A stretch of DNA of 64,000 nucleotides, taken from Mycobacteroides chelonae (GTDB lineage: Bacteria; Actinomycetota; Actinomycetes; Mycobacteriales; Mycobacteriaceae). The DNA lies in contig JACHLF010000004.1 in assembly GCA_014204435.1 (NCBI GenBank), positions 186,001-250,000 of the forward strand, read 5' to 3'. The notes beneath the pieces were generated by a model, which ran no database searches, was not told the origin of the DNA, and saw only the letters and a program-made list of their open reading frames with translations. This document shows positions 1 through 7,170 of the stretch, piece by piece (the stretch's first letter is position 1; each line of letters starts with the position of its first letter). The position numbers and the translations under genes were made by a program.

Positions 1-2
1 GG

Positions 3-539
3 GTCACCGTGGACGCCGAGGACCACACCACCACGGACTCGACCCTGAGTATCGTGCGGGAATTACGCGCGGACTTTCCGTGGCTGGGCACCGTGTTGCA
101 GGCATATCTGAAGCGCACGTACGCCGATTGCGGTGACCTGTCGGGAGAAGGTTCGCGCATTCGATTGTGCAAAGGGGCTTATGACGAGCCCGCATCTGTC
201 GCACATCGCGATCCCGAAGATGTCGATGTCGCCTACCTGCGCTGTCTGCGGGTGTTGATGGAAGGTGCCGGTTACCCGATGGTGGCCTCGCATGATCCCG
301 CCATCATCGACGCGGCAGGCGTGATGGCGCGTGAGACAGGCAGGGGCCCTGGTGATTACGAGTATCAAATGCTCTACGGGATCCGTGACGCCGAACAGCG
401 GCGGTTGGTCGGTGAGGGTCACCACATGAGGGTCTATGTGCCGTTCGGCGAGGAGTGGTACGGGTACTTCGTGCGGCGCATCGCCGAACGTCCCGCCAAC
501 ATGACCTTCTTCCTGCGCGCGCTGGTCTCGGGGCGGTAG
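3..539 (+). CDS. putB: Proline dehydrogenase, C-terminal part (5' end outside window)
   Basis: FAD-dependent proline dehydrogenase oxidises proline to pyrroline-5-carboxylate, the first step of proline catabolism. The reading frame is already open at base 3, so only about the last 178 residues are present. Family hallmarks of the FAD-binding barrel are visible: RLCKGAYDEP (substrate/flavin loop, about residue 55), YEYQMLYGIR, and the late YVPFGEEWYGYFVRR segment, whose paired arginines bind the substrate carboxylate. The tuberculosis counterpart Rv1188 lies at the equivalent place upstream of fadD36. The family assignment is firm. The start and the upstream operon cannot be seen. Confidence 0.9.
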   Translation, partial: VTVDAEDHTTTDSTLSIVRELRADFPWLGTVLQAYLKRTYADCGDLSGEGSRIRLCKGAYDEPASVAHRDPEDVDVAYLRCLRVLMEGAGYPMVASHDPAIIDAAGVMARETGRGPGDYEYQMLYGIRDAEQRRLVGEGHHMRVYVPFGEEWYGYFVRRIAERPANMTFFLRALVSGR

Positions 540-554
540 CCAAGCGGCTCATCC

Positions 555-560
555 TAAGCT
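555..560 (+). promoter_or_regulatory. -10 hexamer of fadD36 (leaderless)
   Basis: TAAGCT fits TANNNT and lies exactly 6 bases before ATG 567. Transcription would start on the A of the start codon, and no ribosome binding site is visible. Confidence 0.55.
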
Positions 561-566
561 GGATGC

Positions 567-1958
567 ATGCTGCTGAAGTCTCTTCACCCCAAGTCTCCCG
601 ACCTCGCGGATGCGGTTCGTATCGGCGAGGACAGCTGGGGGCGCGGTGACCTTGTCGGCGCCGCGACGGCGGCAGCAGAACGCATAGGCGGCGCCTCGGG
701 TCCCCTCGCGGTACTGGCCCGCCCGAGTATCGACACGGTCCTTGCGGTGATTGCCGGACTCATCGCCGGGGTCCCCGTCGTGCCGATGCCGGCAGATGTC
801 GGGGTGGCAGAACGTCGACACATTCTCACGGATAGTGGCGCGATCGCCTGGCTGGGTGAATTGCCACAGGAGTCCGAGGGATTGCCGCATGTACCGGTGC
901 GTCGGCACGCACGGTCGTGGCACCAGTACTTCGAACCGCGCCCGGAGTCGACGGCGCTGATCGTGTACACCTCGGGGACCACCGGTGCCCCCAAGGGAGT
1001 CCAGCTGAGTCGGCGTGCCGTGGCCGCCAGTCTCGACGGACTGGCCGAGGCCTGGGCATGGACGGCAGATGATGTTCTGGTGCACGGGCTTCCACTGTTC
1101 CATGTTCACGGACTGGTGCTCGGACTGCTCGGGTCGTTGCGGGTAGGAAATCGTTTTGTGCACACCGTCAAACCGACACCCGAGGCCTATGCCAGCACGC
1201 ACGGCACCCTGTACTTCGGTGTGCCGACGGTCTGGTCTCGGGTGGTCTCCGACGAATCCTGTGCGCGTGCCTTGTCTTCGGCGCGACTCCTGGTGTCGGG
1301 AAGTGCGCCGCTGCCGGTGCCGGTGTTCGACGCGCTGCGCAGGCTTACGGGCCAAGCCCCCATCGAGCGCTACGGCGCCACTGAAACCCTGATCACGCTC
1401 TCGACCCGCGCCGACGGCGAACGCCGCGCGGGATGGGTGGGTCACCCATTGACGGGCGTACAGACCCGCCTACTGGGCGAGGATGGCCTGGCGGCCCTGC
1501 ACGACGGGGAAACGGTTGGCCAGCTGCAGGTTCAGGGGCCGACACTGTTCAGCGGATATCTCAATCTGCCGGAGAAGACAGCCGAAGTGCTCACCGAGGA
1601 CGGATGGTACCGCACCGGTGACGTCGCCGTTGTCGACGCAGACGGAATGCACCGGATCGTGGGGCGCGAATCGGTCGACCTGATCAAGTCGGGCGGCTAC
1701 CGCGTAGGCGCTGGTGAGATCGAAACCGTGCTGCTGGGCCATCCCGGGATCGTGGAGGTGGCTGTGGTGGGGGTGCCCGACGACGACCTGGGGCAACGCA
1801 TCGTCGCCTATGTTGTCGGTGACGTGGTGGAAGATGACGTCATTGCCTTCGTGGCGCAACAGCTCTCGATACACAAACGTCCTCGCGAGGTGCGTCGTGT
1901 TGATGCGCTGCCCCGGAACGCCATGGGCAAGGTGCTCAAAAAGGAGCTGATGACATGA
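567..1958 (+). CDS. fadD36: Fatty-acyl-CoA synthetase FadD36-like
   Basis: ANL-superfamily acyl-CoA/AMP ligase of 463 residues. It activates a carboxylic acid with ATP to the acyl-adenylate and then transfers it to CoA. The ATP-grip loop VYTSGTTGAPKG is near residue 132, the GYGATET-type A5 motif (RYGATETL) near 269, GWYRTGD near 345, and the C-terminal catalytic lysine motif NAMGKVLKK at about 454-462. Length and N-terminus (PADVGVAERRHILTDSG block) match recalled M. tuberculosis FadD36 (Rv1193). ATG 567 is chosen because a TANNNT hexamer lies 6 bases upstream. The stop overlaps the ATG of the next, broken gene (ATGA). Substrate preference cannot be read from sequence. Confidence 0.88.
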   Translation: MLLKSLHPKSPDLADAVRIGEDSWGRGDLVGAATAAAERIGGASGPLAVLARPSIDTVLAVIAGLIAGVPVVPMPADVGVAERRHILTDSGAIAWLGELPQESEGLPHVPVRRHARSWHQYFEPRPESTALIVYTSGTTGAPKGVQLSRRAVAASLDGLAEAWAWTADDVLVHGLPLFHVHGLVLGLLGSLRVGNRFVHTVKPTPEAYASTHGTLYFGVPTVWSRVVSDESCARALSSARLLVSGSAPLPVPVFDALRRLTGQAPIERYGATETLITLSTRADGERRAGWVGHPLTGVQTRLLGEDGLAALHDGETVGQLQVQGPTLFSGYLNLPEKTAEVLTEDGWYRTGDVAVVDADGMHRIVGRESVDLIKSGGYRVGAGEIETVLLGHPGIVEVAVVGVPDDDLGQRIVAYVVGDVVEDDVIAFVAQQLSIHKRPREVRRVDALPRNAMGKVLKKELMT

Positions 1959-2439
1959 ACGTGACCGGCGAGATCGTGGACCAGATCGACTGGCACTGGA
2001 CCTCGCAACTGCGTCCCCGCTTCGACGGACTCACCGATGACGAATACTTCTGGGAACCGGTACGTGGCTGCTGGAGTCTGCGGCCCCGTCACCTGAACCC
2101 GCACCGGTCACCACCATCGCCTGGCGGCTCGGCCACATTCTGGTGGGTGTGCTCGGCGCACGGATCGCCAGTCACTTCGGTGGACCGTCGGTCGACTACA
2201 TGACCTACGACTATCCGGTCACCGCAGCCGATGCCCTGGATCGTCTTGACCTCATGTACGCGGCATGGCGTGCCGGAGTGCTCGGTAAAGACGAAGTCTC
2301 ACTGGCTCTTCCGGTTGGGCCGGCCGAAGGGCCGTGGTCCGAGAAACCGTTCCTGACCCTGGCTCTGCACATCAATCGTGAGTTGCTGCACCACGGCGCG
2401 GAGATCGGCCTGCTGCGCGACTTGTATGTCGGGCAGTGA
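1955..2439 (+). pseudogene. DinB-superfamily protein gene, frameshifted with probable internal deletion
   Basis: Two frames encode one broken four-helix DinB-fold protein. The first frame reads MNVTGEIVDQIDWHW...DDEYFWEPV..CWSLRPR up to base 2089. The second frame continues from base 2092 with PEPAPVTTIAWRLGHILVG...SHFGGPSVDY and ...NRELLHHGAEIGLLRDLY to 2439. The shift is -1 (or +2). From recall, intact actinobacterial members have about 20-25 residues between the CWS-RPR block and the PEPxPVTTIAWRLGH block, and these are absent here. A short out-of-frame deletion is therefore more likely than a one-base error. It starts inside the fadD36 stop (ATGA), so it was the second gene of that operon. 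Normal members are metal-binding and thiol-linked. This copy is probably inactive. Confidence 0.75.
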
Positions 2440-2450
2440 GCGACTGATCG

Positions 2451-3416
2451 CTACCGCGCGTTCAGGGCCTTGTTGATTCCAGCGGCGATCACGGTCATGG
2501 CGCGCAGCGTCGGGTGATAGGCCATCGGTCCGTAGTTCAGCGGAGTTGCCGAGAACGTGTACCCGTAGACCCAGGGATCCGCCGAACATATGTCGTGGCC
2601 ACGTGTCAGGGCGGCCGCGGATACGAGCAGCGATCCGGTAGTGCGCGCTGCTTCATTCGTTGTGGCGGCAAGTGTTTTCGCCAGAATGCGGGCGCGGTCG
2701 AACTGCGCGTTGGTGATGGGCAGCCTGTCCGGGCAGTATCCGGTGTCGGGCAGGACAGTGGCGTAGTCGACGTACACGACCGCGGCGCGCGGCGCGCGTC
2801 GGTGCGCTTCGCGGCCGATCTCTTGCAGGCTCGTACTCACCTGCTGCACCGCCCTGTCGACGTCGTCGTCGGACTTGGCGTCACAGATGCTGAGCCGCCA
2901 GGTGAACGACACGGCGCCCGGATCTTTCGCACAGGACCAGGCGATCAGATTGGGCAGATAGTAGATGTCGTTTCCGCCCGCGGTGATGGTGACGAGTTTG
3001 GTGGTGTTGCGCACCGCGTCGAGTTGGGGTGGCTGGAAGTACTGCCCACCGTGCAGGACGTACTGTGCCGTTGCTCCCGAGCAGGTGACGTCGGTCAGGT
3101 CGAGGTGACGCAGGGTGGCCAGCTGATGGGCGTAGTTGTTGGCGGATCGCATACACAGGATGGGGCTCCTCCGGTCGCGACCGGGAACTCCCGGACCGGC
3201 CCCGAACGAACTTCCGAGGGCGACGTAATCGTGGTTGCCTGCGGGCGCCCGCCTGCCTTGATACGCGATCAATGCCGTCGCCGTTCCTGTCACGATGAGG
3301 ACCGCGACGACGAAGGCACCGAACACCTTGAGCGCCAGCAGCAATCCCCACGCCGGGCGTGGTCGTTGCGCCACCTCGTCAGGCAGCGGATCGGCCTCTT
3401 CCGGCGGCGAGGACAT
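2451..3416 (-). CDS. SGNH/GDSL-family esterase, membrane-anchored
   Basis: A 321-residue protein with a cytoplasmic N-terminus (1-24), one membrane segment (about 25-51) and an exported SGNH-hydrolase domain. Catalytic blocks are visible. Block I is ALGSSFGAGPG (nucleophile Ser about 70, with the usual Asp of GDS replaced by Ser). Block III is GGNDIYYLP (about 148). The late DPWVYGY...YHPT segment supplies the catalytic His near 303. Six cysteines in the exported part could form disulfides. The fold predicts hydrolysis of an ester, but the substrate is unknown. It is convergent with the DinB pseudogene and followed on the same strand by nothing related. dapD ends 7 bases upstream of its start, so the two may be co-transcribed. 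Confidence 0.8.
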   Translation of the reverse strand: MSSPPEEADPLPDEVAQRPRPAWGLLLALKVFGAFVVAVLIVTGTATALIAYQGRRAPAGNHDYVALGSSFGAGPGVPGRDRRSPILCMRSANNYAHQLATLRHLDLTDVTCSGATAQYVLHGGQYFQPPQLDAVRNTTKLVTITAGGNDIYYLPNLIAWSCAKDPGAVSFTWRLSICDAKSDDDVDRAVQQVSTSLQEIGREAHRRAPRAAVVYVDYATVLPDTGYCPDRLPITNAQFDRARILAKTLAATTNEAARTTGSLLVSAAALTRGHDICSADPWVYGYTFSATPLNYGPMAYHPTLRAMTVIAAGINKALNAR

Positions 3417-3423
3417 AGCGGGG

Positions 3424-4371
3424 TTAGTTGGCGTGGAGCGCTGCGTTCAGCTCGAACGCGCCACCGTCACGCGACACGACCTCGACCGCGCCAGTCTGCG
3501 AATTGCGTCGGAACAGTAGGTTGTTGGCTCCGGACAGCTCCAGCGCCTTGACCGTCTTGCCGTCGGGTGTGCCGACCTTGGTGCCCGCCGTGACATACAG
3601 CCCGGCCTCGACGATGCAATCGTCGCCCAGGCTGATGCCCACACCGGAGTTAGCGCCCAGCAGGGAGCGCTGCCCCACCGAGATCACCTGGCTGCCGCCG
3701 CCGGACAAGGTGCCCATAATCGACGCGCCGCCGCCGACGTCGGAACCGTCGCCCACGACGACACCGGCCGAGATGCGGCCTTCCACCATCGAGGCGCCCA
3801 GCGTTCCGGCATTGAAGTTCACGAAGCCCTCGTGCATGACCGTCGTGCCGGGGGCCAGGTGTGCGCCCAGCCGCACCCGGTCGGCATCGGCGACACGCAC
3901 ACCCGTGGGCACCACGTAGTCGACCATGCGCGGGAACTTGTCGATTCCGAAGACCGTCACCACGCCGCGCGCTTTCAGCCGCGCGCGCACCGTCTCGAAG
4001 CCCTCGACCGCACAGGGGCCAAAGTTCGTCCACACCACGTTGGTCAGTACGCCGAACAATCCGTCCATGCTGGCGCCATGCGGCTGGACCAGCCGGTGTG
4101 ACAACAGGTGCAGACGCAGATAGGCGTCGTAGGCATCGGTGGGCTTGTCGGTGAGCGAGCCAATCGTGGTGCGCACCAACACCTTCTCCACACTGCGGTC
4201 CGGATCGGTGCCGGCCAGTCCGGCCAGCTCGGCGGGTGCGTCTGTCTCGAAGATCCGCTCGGTGCCCGACGTGCCGGGGGCATCGGTCAATTCGGGCGCC
4301 GGGAACCAGGTATCCAGTACCGATCCGTCCGCCGCGATGGTCGCCAGGCCACGTGCTACTGCTCCGCTCAC
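3424..4371 (-). CDS. dapD: Tetrahydrodipicolinate N-succinyltransferase
   Basis: DapD transfers succinate from succinyl-CoA to tetrahydrodipicolinate in the succinylase route to meso-diaminopimelate and lysine, which feeds peptidoglycan. The central part is a left-handed beta helix of hexapeptide repeats ([12 protein letters not shown] near residue 185, then [16 protein letters not shown]). The N-terminal cap and the C-terminal [13 protein letters not shown] block match recalled Rv1201c. The frame stays open to 4422. I place the start at GTG 4371 ([11 protein letters not shown]), because this aligns with the tuberculosis N-terminus, gives 315 residues against about 317, and lies 7 bases after TAGCGT on this strand. 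GTG 4380 is the alternative. It is divergent from dapE, which serves the same pathway. Confidence 0.93.
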   Translation of the reverse strand: MSGAVARGLATIAADGSVLDTWFPAPELTDAPGTSGTERIFETDAPAELAGLAGTDPDRSVEKVLVRTTIGSLTDKPTDAYDAYLRLHLLSHRLVQPHGASMDGLFGVLTNVVWTNFGPCAVEGFETVRARLKARGVVTVFGIDKFPRMVDYVVPTGVRVADADRVRLGAHLAPGTTVMHEGFVNFNAGTLGASMVEGRISAGVVVGDGSDVGGGASIMGTLSGGGSQVISVGQRSLLGANSGVGISLGDDCIVEAGLYVTAGTKVGTPDGKTVKALELSGANNLLFRRNSQTGAVEVVSRDGGAFELNAALHAN

Positions 4372-4378
4372 GCTGTAC

Positions 4379-4388
4379 ACGCTAGCCT
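4379..4388. promoter_or_regulatory. Overlapping back-to-back -10 hexamers of dapD and dapE
   Basis: Plus strand: TAGCCT at 4383-4388, 6 bases before GTG 4395 of dapE. Minus strand: TAGCGT, which is bases 4384 down to 4379, 7 bases before GTG 4371 of dapD. The two hexamers share bases 4383-4384 at the centre of GCTAGC. Both genes would be leaderless from one bidirectional site. Confidence 0.6.
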
Positions 4389-4394
4389 GAATCG

Positions 4395-5459
4395 GTGGCG
4401 CTTGAACTCGCTGGTGACCCAATAGCCCTGGCGGCTGCCCTGGTAGACATCCCCAGCGAGTCCCGGCACGAGGCCGAGATCGCGGATGCCGTCGAGGCTG
4501 CCCTGCGTGAACAGACCGCCGGATTCGAGGTCATTCGCAACGGCAACGCGGTGCTGGCTCGTACCGACTATGGCCACGGAACCCGGGTGATGCTGGCCGG
4601 GCACCTGGACACGGTGCCTGCCGCCGACAATGTGCCCAGCCGGCGCGAGGCGGAGATCCTGCACGGCTGCGGCACCGTCGACATGAAATCCGGCGACGCT
4701 GTCTTCCTGCACCTGGCCGCTACCGTGACACCTCGCGTCGACCTGACGCTGGTGTTCTATGACTGCGAGGAGATCGAATCCTCGGCCAACGGGCTCGGCC
4801 GCATCGAGCGTGAACTGCCCGAGTGGCTCGACGCTGATCTCGCGATCCTCGGTGAGCCCACCGCCGGTCTGATCGAGGCGGGTTGCCAGGGCACCCTGCG
4901 CGTCGTCATCGGTGCTACGGGCGCCCGTGCCCACTCGGCGCGATCCTGGCTGGGGGACAACGCCATTCACAAGCTTGGTGCGGTGCTGCAGCGGCTGGAC
5001 TCGTACCGCGCCCGCATCGTCGACATCGACGGCTGCGAATACCGGGAAGGGCTGTCCGCCGTGCGGATCGACGGGGGTGTCGCGGGGAACGTCATTCCCG
5101 ATGCCGCGTCGGTGACCGTCAACTTCCGGTTCGCCCCCGATCGCAGCCCCGAGCAGGCGCTTGCGCATGTGCGGGAGGTTTTCGACGGGCTTGATGTCGA
5201 GATCGAGCTCACCGATTCTGCCGCTGGGGCGCTGCCGGGTTTGGACCGTCCCGCCGCCGCCGAGTTGATCCGCGCGGCAGGCGCAGTGGTGCGCGCCAAG
5301 TACGGCTGGACCGACGTCTCCCGGTTCGCGGCACGTGGGATCGCCGCAGTCAACTATGGGCCTGGCGACCCCAACTTGGCGCACACCCGCGGTGAACACG
5401 TTCCGGTGCGGCAGATCACCGATGTCACCGAGGTGCTCCGGCGCTACCTCAGCGTGTGA
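4395..5459 (+). CDS. dapE: Succinyl-diaminopimelate desuccinylase
   Basis: M20-family zinc peptidase that removes succinate from N-succinyl-LL-diaminopimelate, downstream of DapD in lysine/DAP synthesis. It has 354 residues. Metal and catalytic motifs are in order: AGHLDTVP (His and Asp near 70), [11 protein letters not shown] (bridging Asp near 96), CEEIESS (catalytic Glu and metal Glu near 126), and the late metal His in [10 protein letters not shown]. The dimerisation domain lies between about 165 and 280. The start is GTG 4395, supported by the hexamer 6 bases upstream. Length and blocks match recalled Rv1202. The stop lies inside the 3' end of the AraC remnant on the other strand. Confidence 0.93.
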   Translation: MALELAGDPIALAAALVDIPSESRHEAEIADAVEAALREQTAGFEVIRNGNAVLARTDYGHGTRVMLAGHLDTVPAADNVPSRREAEILHGCGTVDMKSGDAVFLHLAATVTPRVDLTLVFYDCEEIESSANGLGRIERELPEWLDADLAILGEPTAGLIEAGCQGTLRVVIGATGARAHSARSWLGDNAIHKLGAVLQRLDSYRARIVDIDGCEYREGLSAVRIDGGVAGNVIPDAASVTVNFRFAPDRSPEQALAHVREVFDGLDVEIELTDSAAGALPGLDRPAAAELIRAAGAVVRAKYGWTDVSRFAARGIAAVNYGPGDPNLAHTRGEHVPVRQITDVTEVLRRYLSV

Positions 5460-5765
5460 CGGGTGCGGCATAGGTTCCCGGGGTCTTACCCAGGGTGTGC
5501 CGATACACGTCGATGAACACGCTGGGAGTGGGCCAACCGTACTGATGCGCTACGGAGGTGACCGGCCGATCCTCTCCGCGAGTAGCCGCAGGGCATGGTG
5601 AAGCCGGGTCAGGGTGCGCTCGCTGGCCCCCACGCGTCGACCCAAAACGGCCACCGTCCAGACCTGCGTCAGGTCTTCTTCCGCCACAGGTCCGCTGGAC
5701 GAGGCACGCACCTTGGCGCTACTGAACGAGCTGTCCTGCGGGAATTGAGTTGCCGGCGGCCCCTA
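5449..5765 (-). pseudogene. AraC-family regulator remnant (cupin-AraC type)
   Basis: No intact gene fills this gap, but the minus strand carries pieces of one. From the C-terminus, VTSVAHQYGWPTPSVFIDV and [17 protein letters not shown] (stop at 5449-5451) form the second helix-turn-helix of an AraC protein. In another frame lie SSAKVRA, VLGRRVGASERTLTRL and HHALRLLAE. The first shift falls between LLAE and PVTSVA near 5565. In intact relatives, as I recall them, roughly 18 residues lie between SERTLTRL and LHHALRLLAE. Here they are missing, which suggests a deletion between two R-L encoding stretches. The N-terminal cupin part is absent. The 3' end overlaps dapE by 11 bases. It is non-functional in this form. 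Confidence 0.75.
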
Positions 5766-5769
5766 GGCT
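5764..5769 (+). promoter_or_regulatory. -10 hexamer of first LOG gene
   Basis: TAGGCT lies 6 bases before GTG 5776, the leaderless arrangement. It implies that this gene pair has its own promoter, independent of dapE. Confidence 0.5.
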
Positions 5770-5775
5770 GGCAAC

Positions 5776-6528
5776 GTGCCCGAAAGTATCGAACCCCAGC
5801 TACACGGACCGGTTCAACTGCGTCGTGACCGCTGCGAGAACACCACCGCCGACCAACGTTTGTTGGACACCCGAGATACCACCACCTGGACCCATACCGA
5901 CCCGTGGCGAGTGCTGCGTATCCAGGGTGAATTCGTGGAGGGGTTCGACGCACTCGCGGAAACCCCCAAGGCGGTAACGGTTTTCGGTTCAGCCAGGACC
6001 AAGCAGGATTCGCCCGAATACCGATGGGGGCAGGCACTCGGGACTGCCCTGGTGGATGCCGGATACGCCGTCATCACCGGTGGCGGACCCGGCGCTATGG
6101 AGGCCGCCAACCGCGGCGCCAGCGAATCGGGCGGCTATTCGGTGGGCCTGGGCATCGAGCTGCCCTTCGAACAGGGCCTCAACGAGTGGGTGGACCTGGG
6201 GATCAACTTCCGCTACTTCTTTGTCCGCAAGACGATGTTCGTCAAATACGCGCAGGCCTTCGTCTGCCTGCCCGGCGGATTCGGCACCCTCGATGAGCTC
6301 TTTGAAGCGCTCACGCTGGTACAGACACGCAAGGTGACGCGGTTCCCGATCATTTTGCTGGGCACCGACTACTGGTCTGGACTGCTCGATTGGATCCGCG
6401 GCACGATGTTGCCCGCAGGCAAGGTCGGTGAGCAGGACATCGCGCTCCTCTCGGTGACCGACAGTGTCGAAGAAGCCGTCCAGATCATCGTCAAGTCCGC
6501 CGCCAACGGGAACGGGAGCCACCGATGA
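5776..6528 (+). CDS. LOG-family (TIGR00730) Rossmann-fold protein, longer paralogue
   Basis: A 250-residue lysine-decarboxylase-like/LOG-fold protein. The family acts as phosphoribohydrolases on nucleoside 5'-monophosphates, the cytokinin-activating reaction in plants. Motifs: VTVFGSART near residue 70, GGGPGAMEAANRGA near 98, and PGGFGTLDELFE near 166 with the catalytic Glu. About 65 N-terminal residues precede the domain (DTRDTTTWTHTDPWRVLR). They are not seen in the shorter paralogue and are typical of the longer bacterial subgroup. GTG 5776 is supported by TAGGCT 6 bases upstream. The stop overlaps the ATG of the second LOG gene (ATGA), so the pair is translationally coupled. The real substrate in mycobacteria is uncertain. 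Confidence 0.85.
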   Translation: MPESIEPQLHGPVQLRRDRCENTTADQRLLDTRDTTTWTHTDPWRVLRIQGEFVEGFDALAETPKAVTVFGSARTKQDSPEYRWGQALGTALVDAGYAVITGGGPGAMEAANRGASESGGYSVGLGIELPFEQGLNEWVDLGINFRYFFVRKTMFVKYAQAFVCLPGGFGTLDELFEALTLVQTRKVTRFPIILLGTDYWSGLLDWIRGTMLPAGKVGEQDIALLSVTDSVEEAVQIIVKSAANGNGSHR

Positions 6529-7067
6529 GTTGGTCAGTTTGTGTGTATTGCGCATCGGGGCCGCGCCACCCTGAGCTGCTGGATCTGGCCACTCGTCTGG
6601 GCACCGCCATCGCCGAGCGCGGGTGGACCCTGGTCTCCGGGGGCGGCAATGTGTCGGCCATGGGAGCTGTCGCCCAAGCCGCGCGAGCGGCCGGTGGACG
6701 CACCATCGGTGTCATCCCGAAAACGCTGGTTCATCGGGAAGTCGCCGATACCGACGCCGACGAACTCGTCGTCACCACCACCATGCGCGAACGTAAGCAG
6801 ATCATGGAGGACCGCTCGGACGCGTTCATCACCTTGCCCGGTGGAATCGGCACCCTTGAAGAGGTTTTCGAGACCTGGACGGCCGGTTACCTGGGCTTAC
6901 ACGATAAGCCTGTGGTCCTGCTGGACCCCGACGGTCACTACACCGGACTGCTGCACTGGCTCGACGAACTGCAGGGCAAGGGCTACGTGGCGGCGCCCGC
7001 CCGGGACCGGCTGCTGGTGCACACCGAGATCGCCGCCGCCCTGGACGCGTGTAAACCGACGGATTGA
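6525..7067 (+). CDS. LOG-family nucleoside 5'-monophosphate phosphoribohydrolase
   Basis: A 180-residue LOG protein, the canonical short form. It is predicted to cleave the N-glycosidic bond of (modified) AMP, releasing base and ribose phosphate. The diagnostic pair is present: MRERKQIMEDRSDAFITLPG followed by GIGTLEEVFE, with Arg and Glu at the active site (about residues 88-115), plus the nucleotide-binding SGGGNVSAMGAVA near 40. Counterpart by position: Rv1205, reported to make cytokinin-like products in M. tuberculosis. It starts within the stop of the first LOG gene, so the two are an operon of unequal paralogues. Confidence 0.88.
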   Translation: MSWSVCVYCASGPRHPELLDLATRLGTAIAERGWTLVSGGGNVSAMGAVAQAARAAGGRTIGVIPKTLVHREVADTDADELVVTTTMRERKQIMEDRSDAFITLPGGIGTLEEVFETWTAGYLGLHDKPVVLLDPDGHYTGLLHWLDELQGKGYVAAPARDRLLVHTEIAAALDACKPTD

Positions 7068-7109
7068 CGGGGCCTTGCCGTTCGTCAACAATGCGGTGAG
7101 CCAATTGCC

Positions 7110-7121
7110 TACCGGGCGGTA
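7110..7121 (+). promoter_or_regulatory. Candidate operator upstream of fadD6
   Basis: The palindrome TACCGGGCGGTA (5-2-5) lies 50 bases before fadD6, in the 103-base gap after the LOG genes. Such short inverted repeats are typical of TetR-type repressors of lipid genes. No regulator is adjacent, so the assignment is tentative. Confidence 0.35.
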
Positions 7122-7170
7122 AGAACGTGGATGAGCCGCTAGCGGGAAGACCGAGCACAGGGAGAACCAG

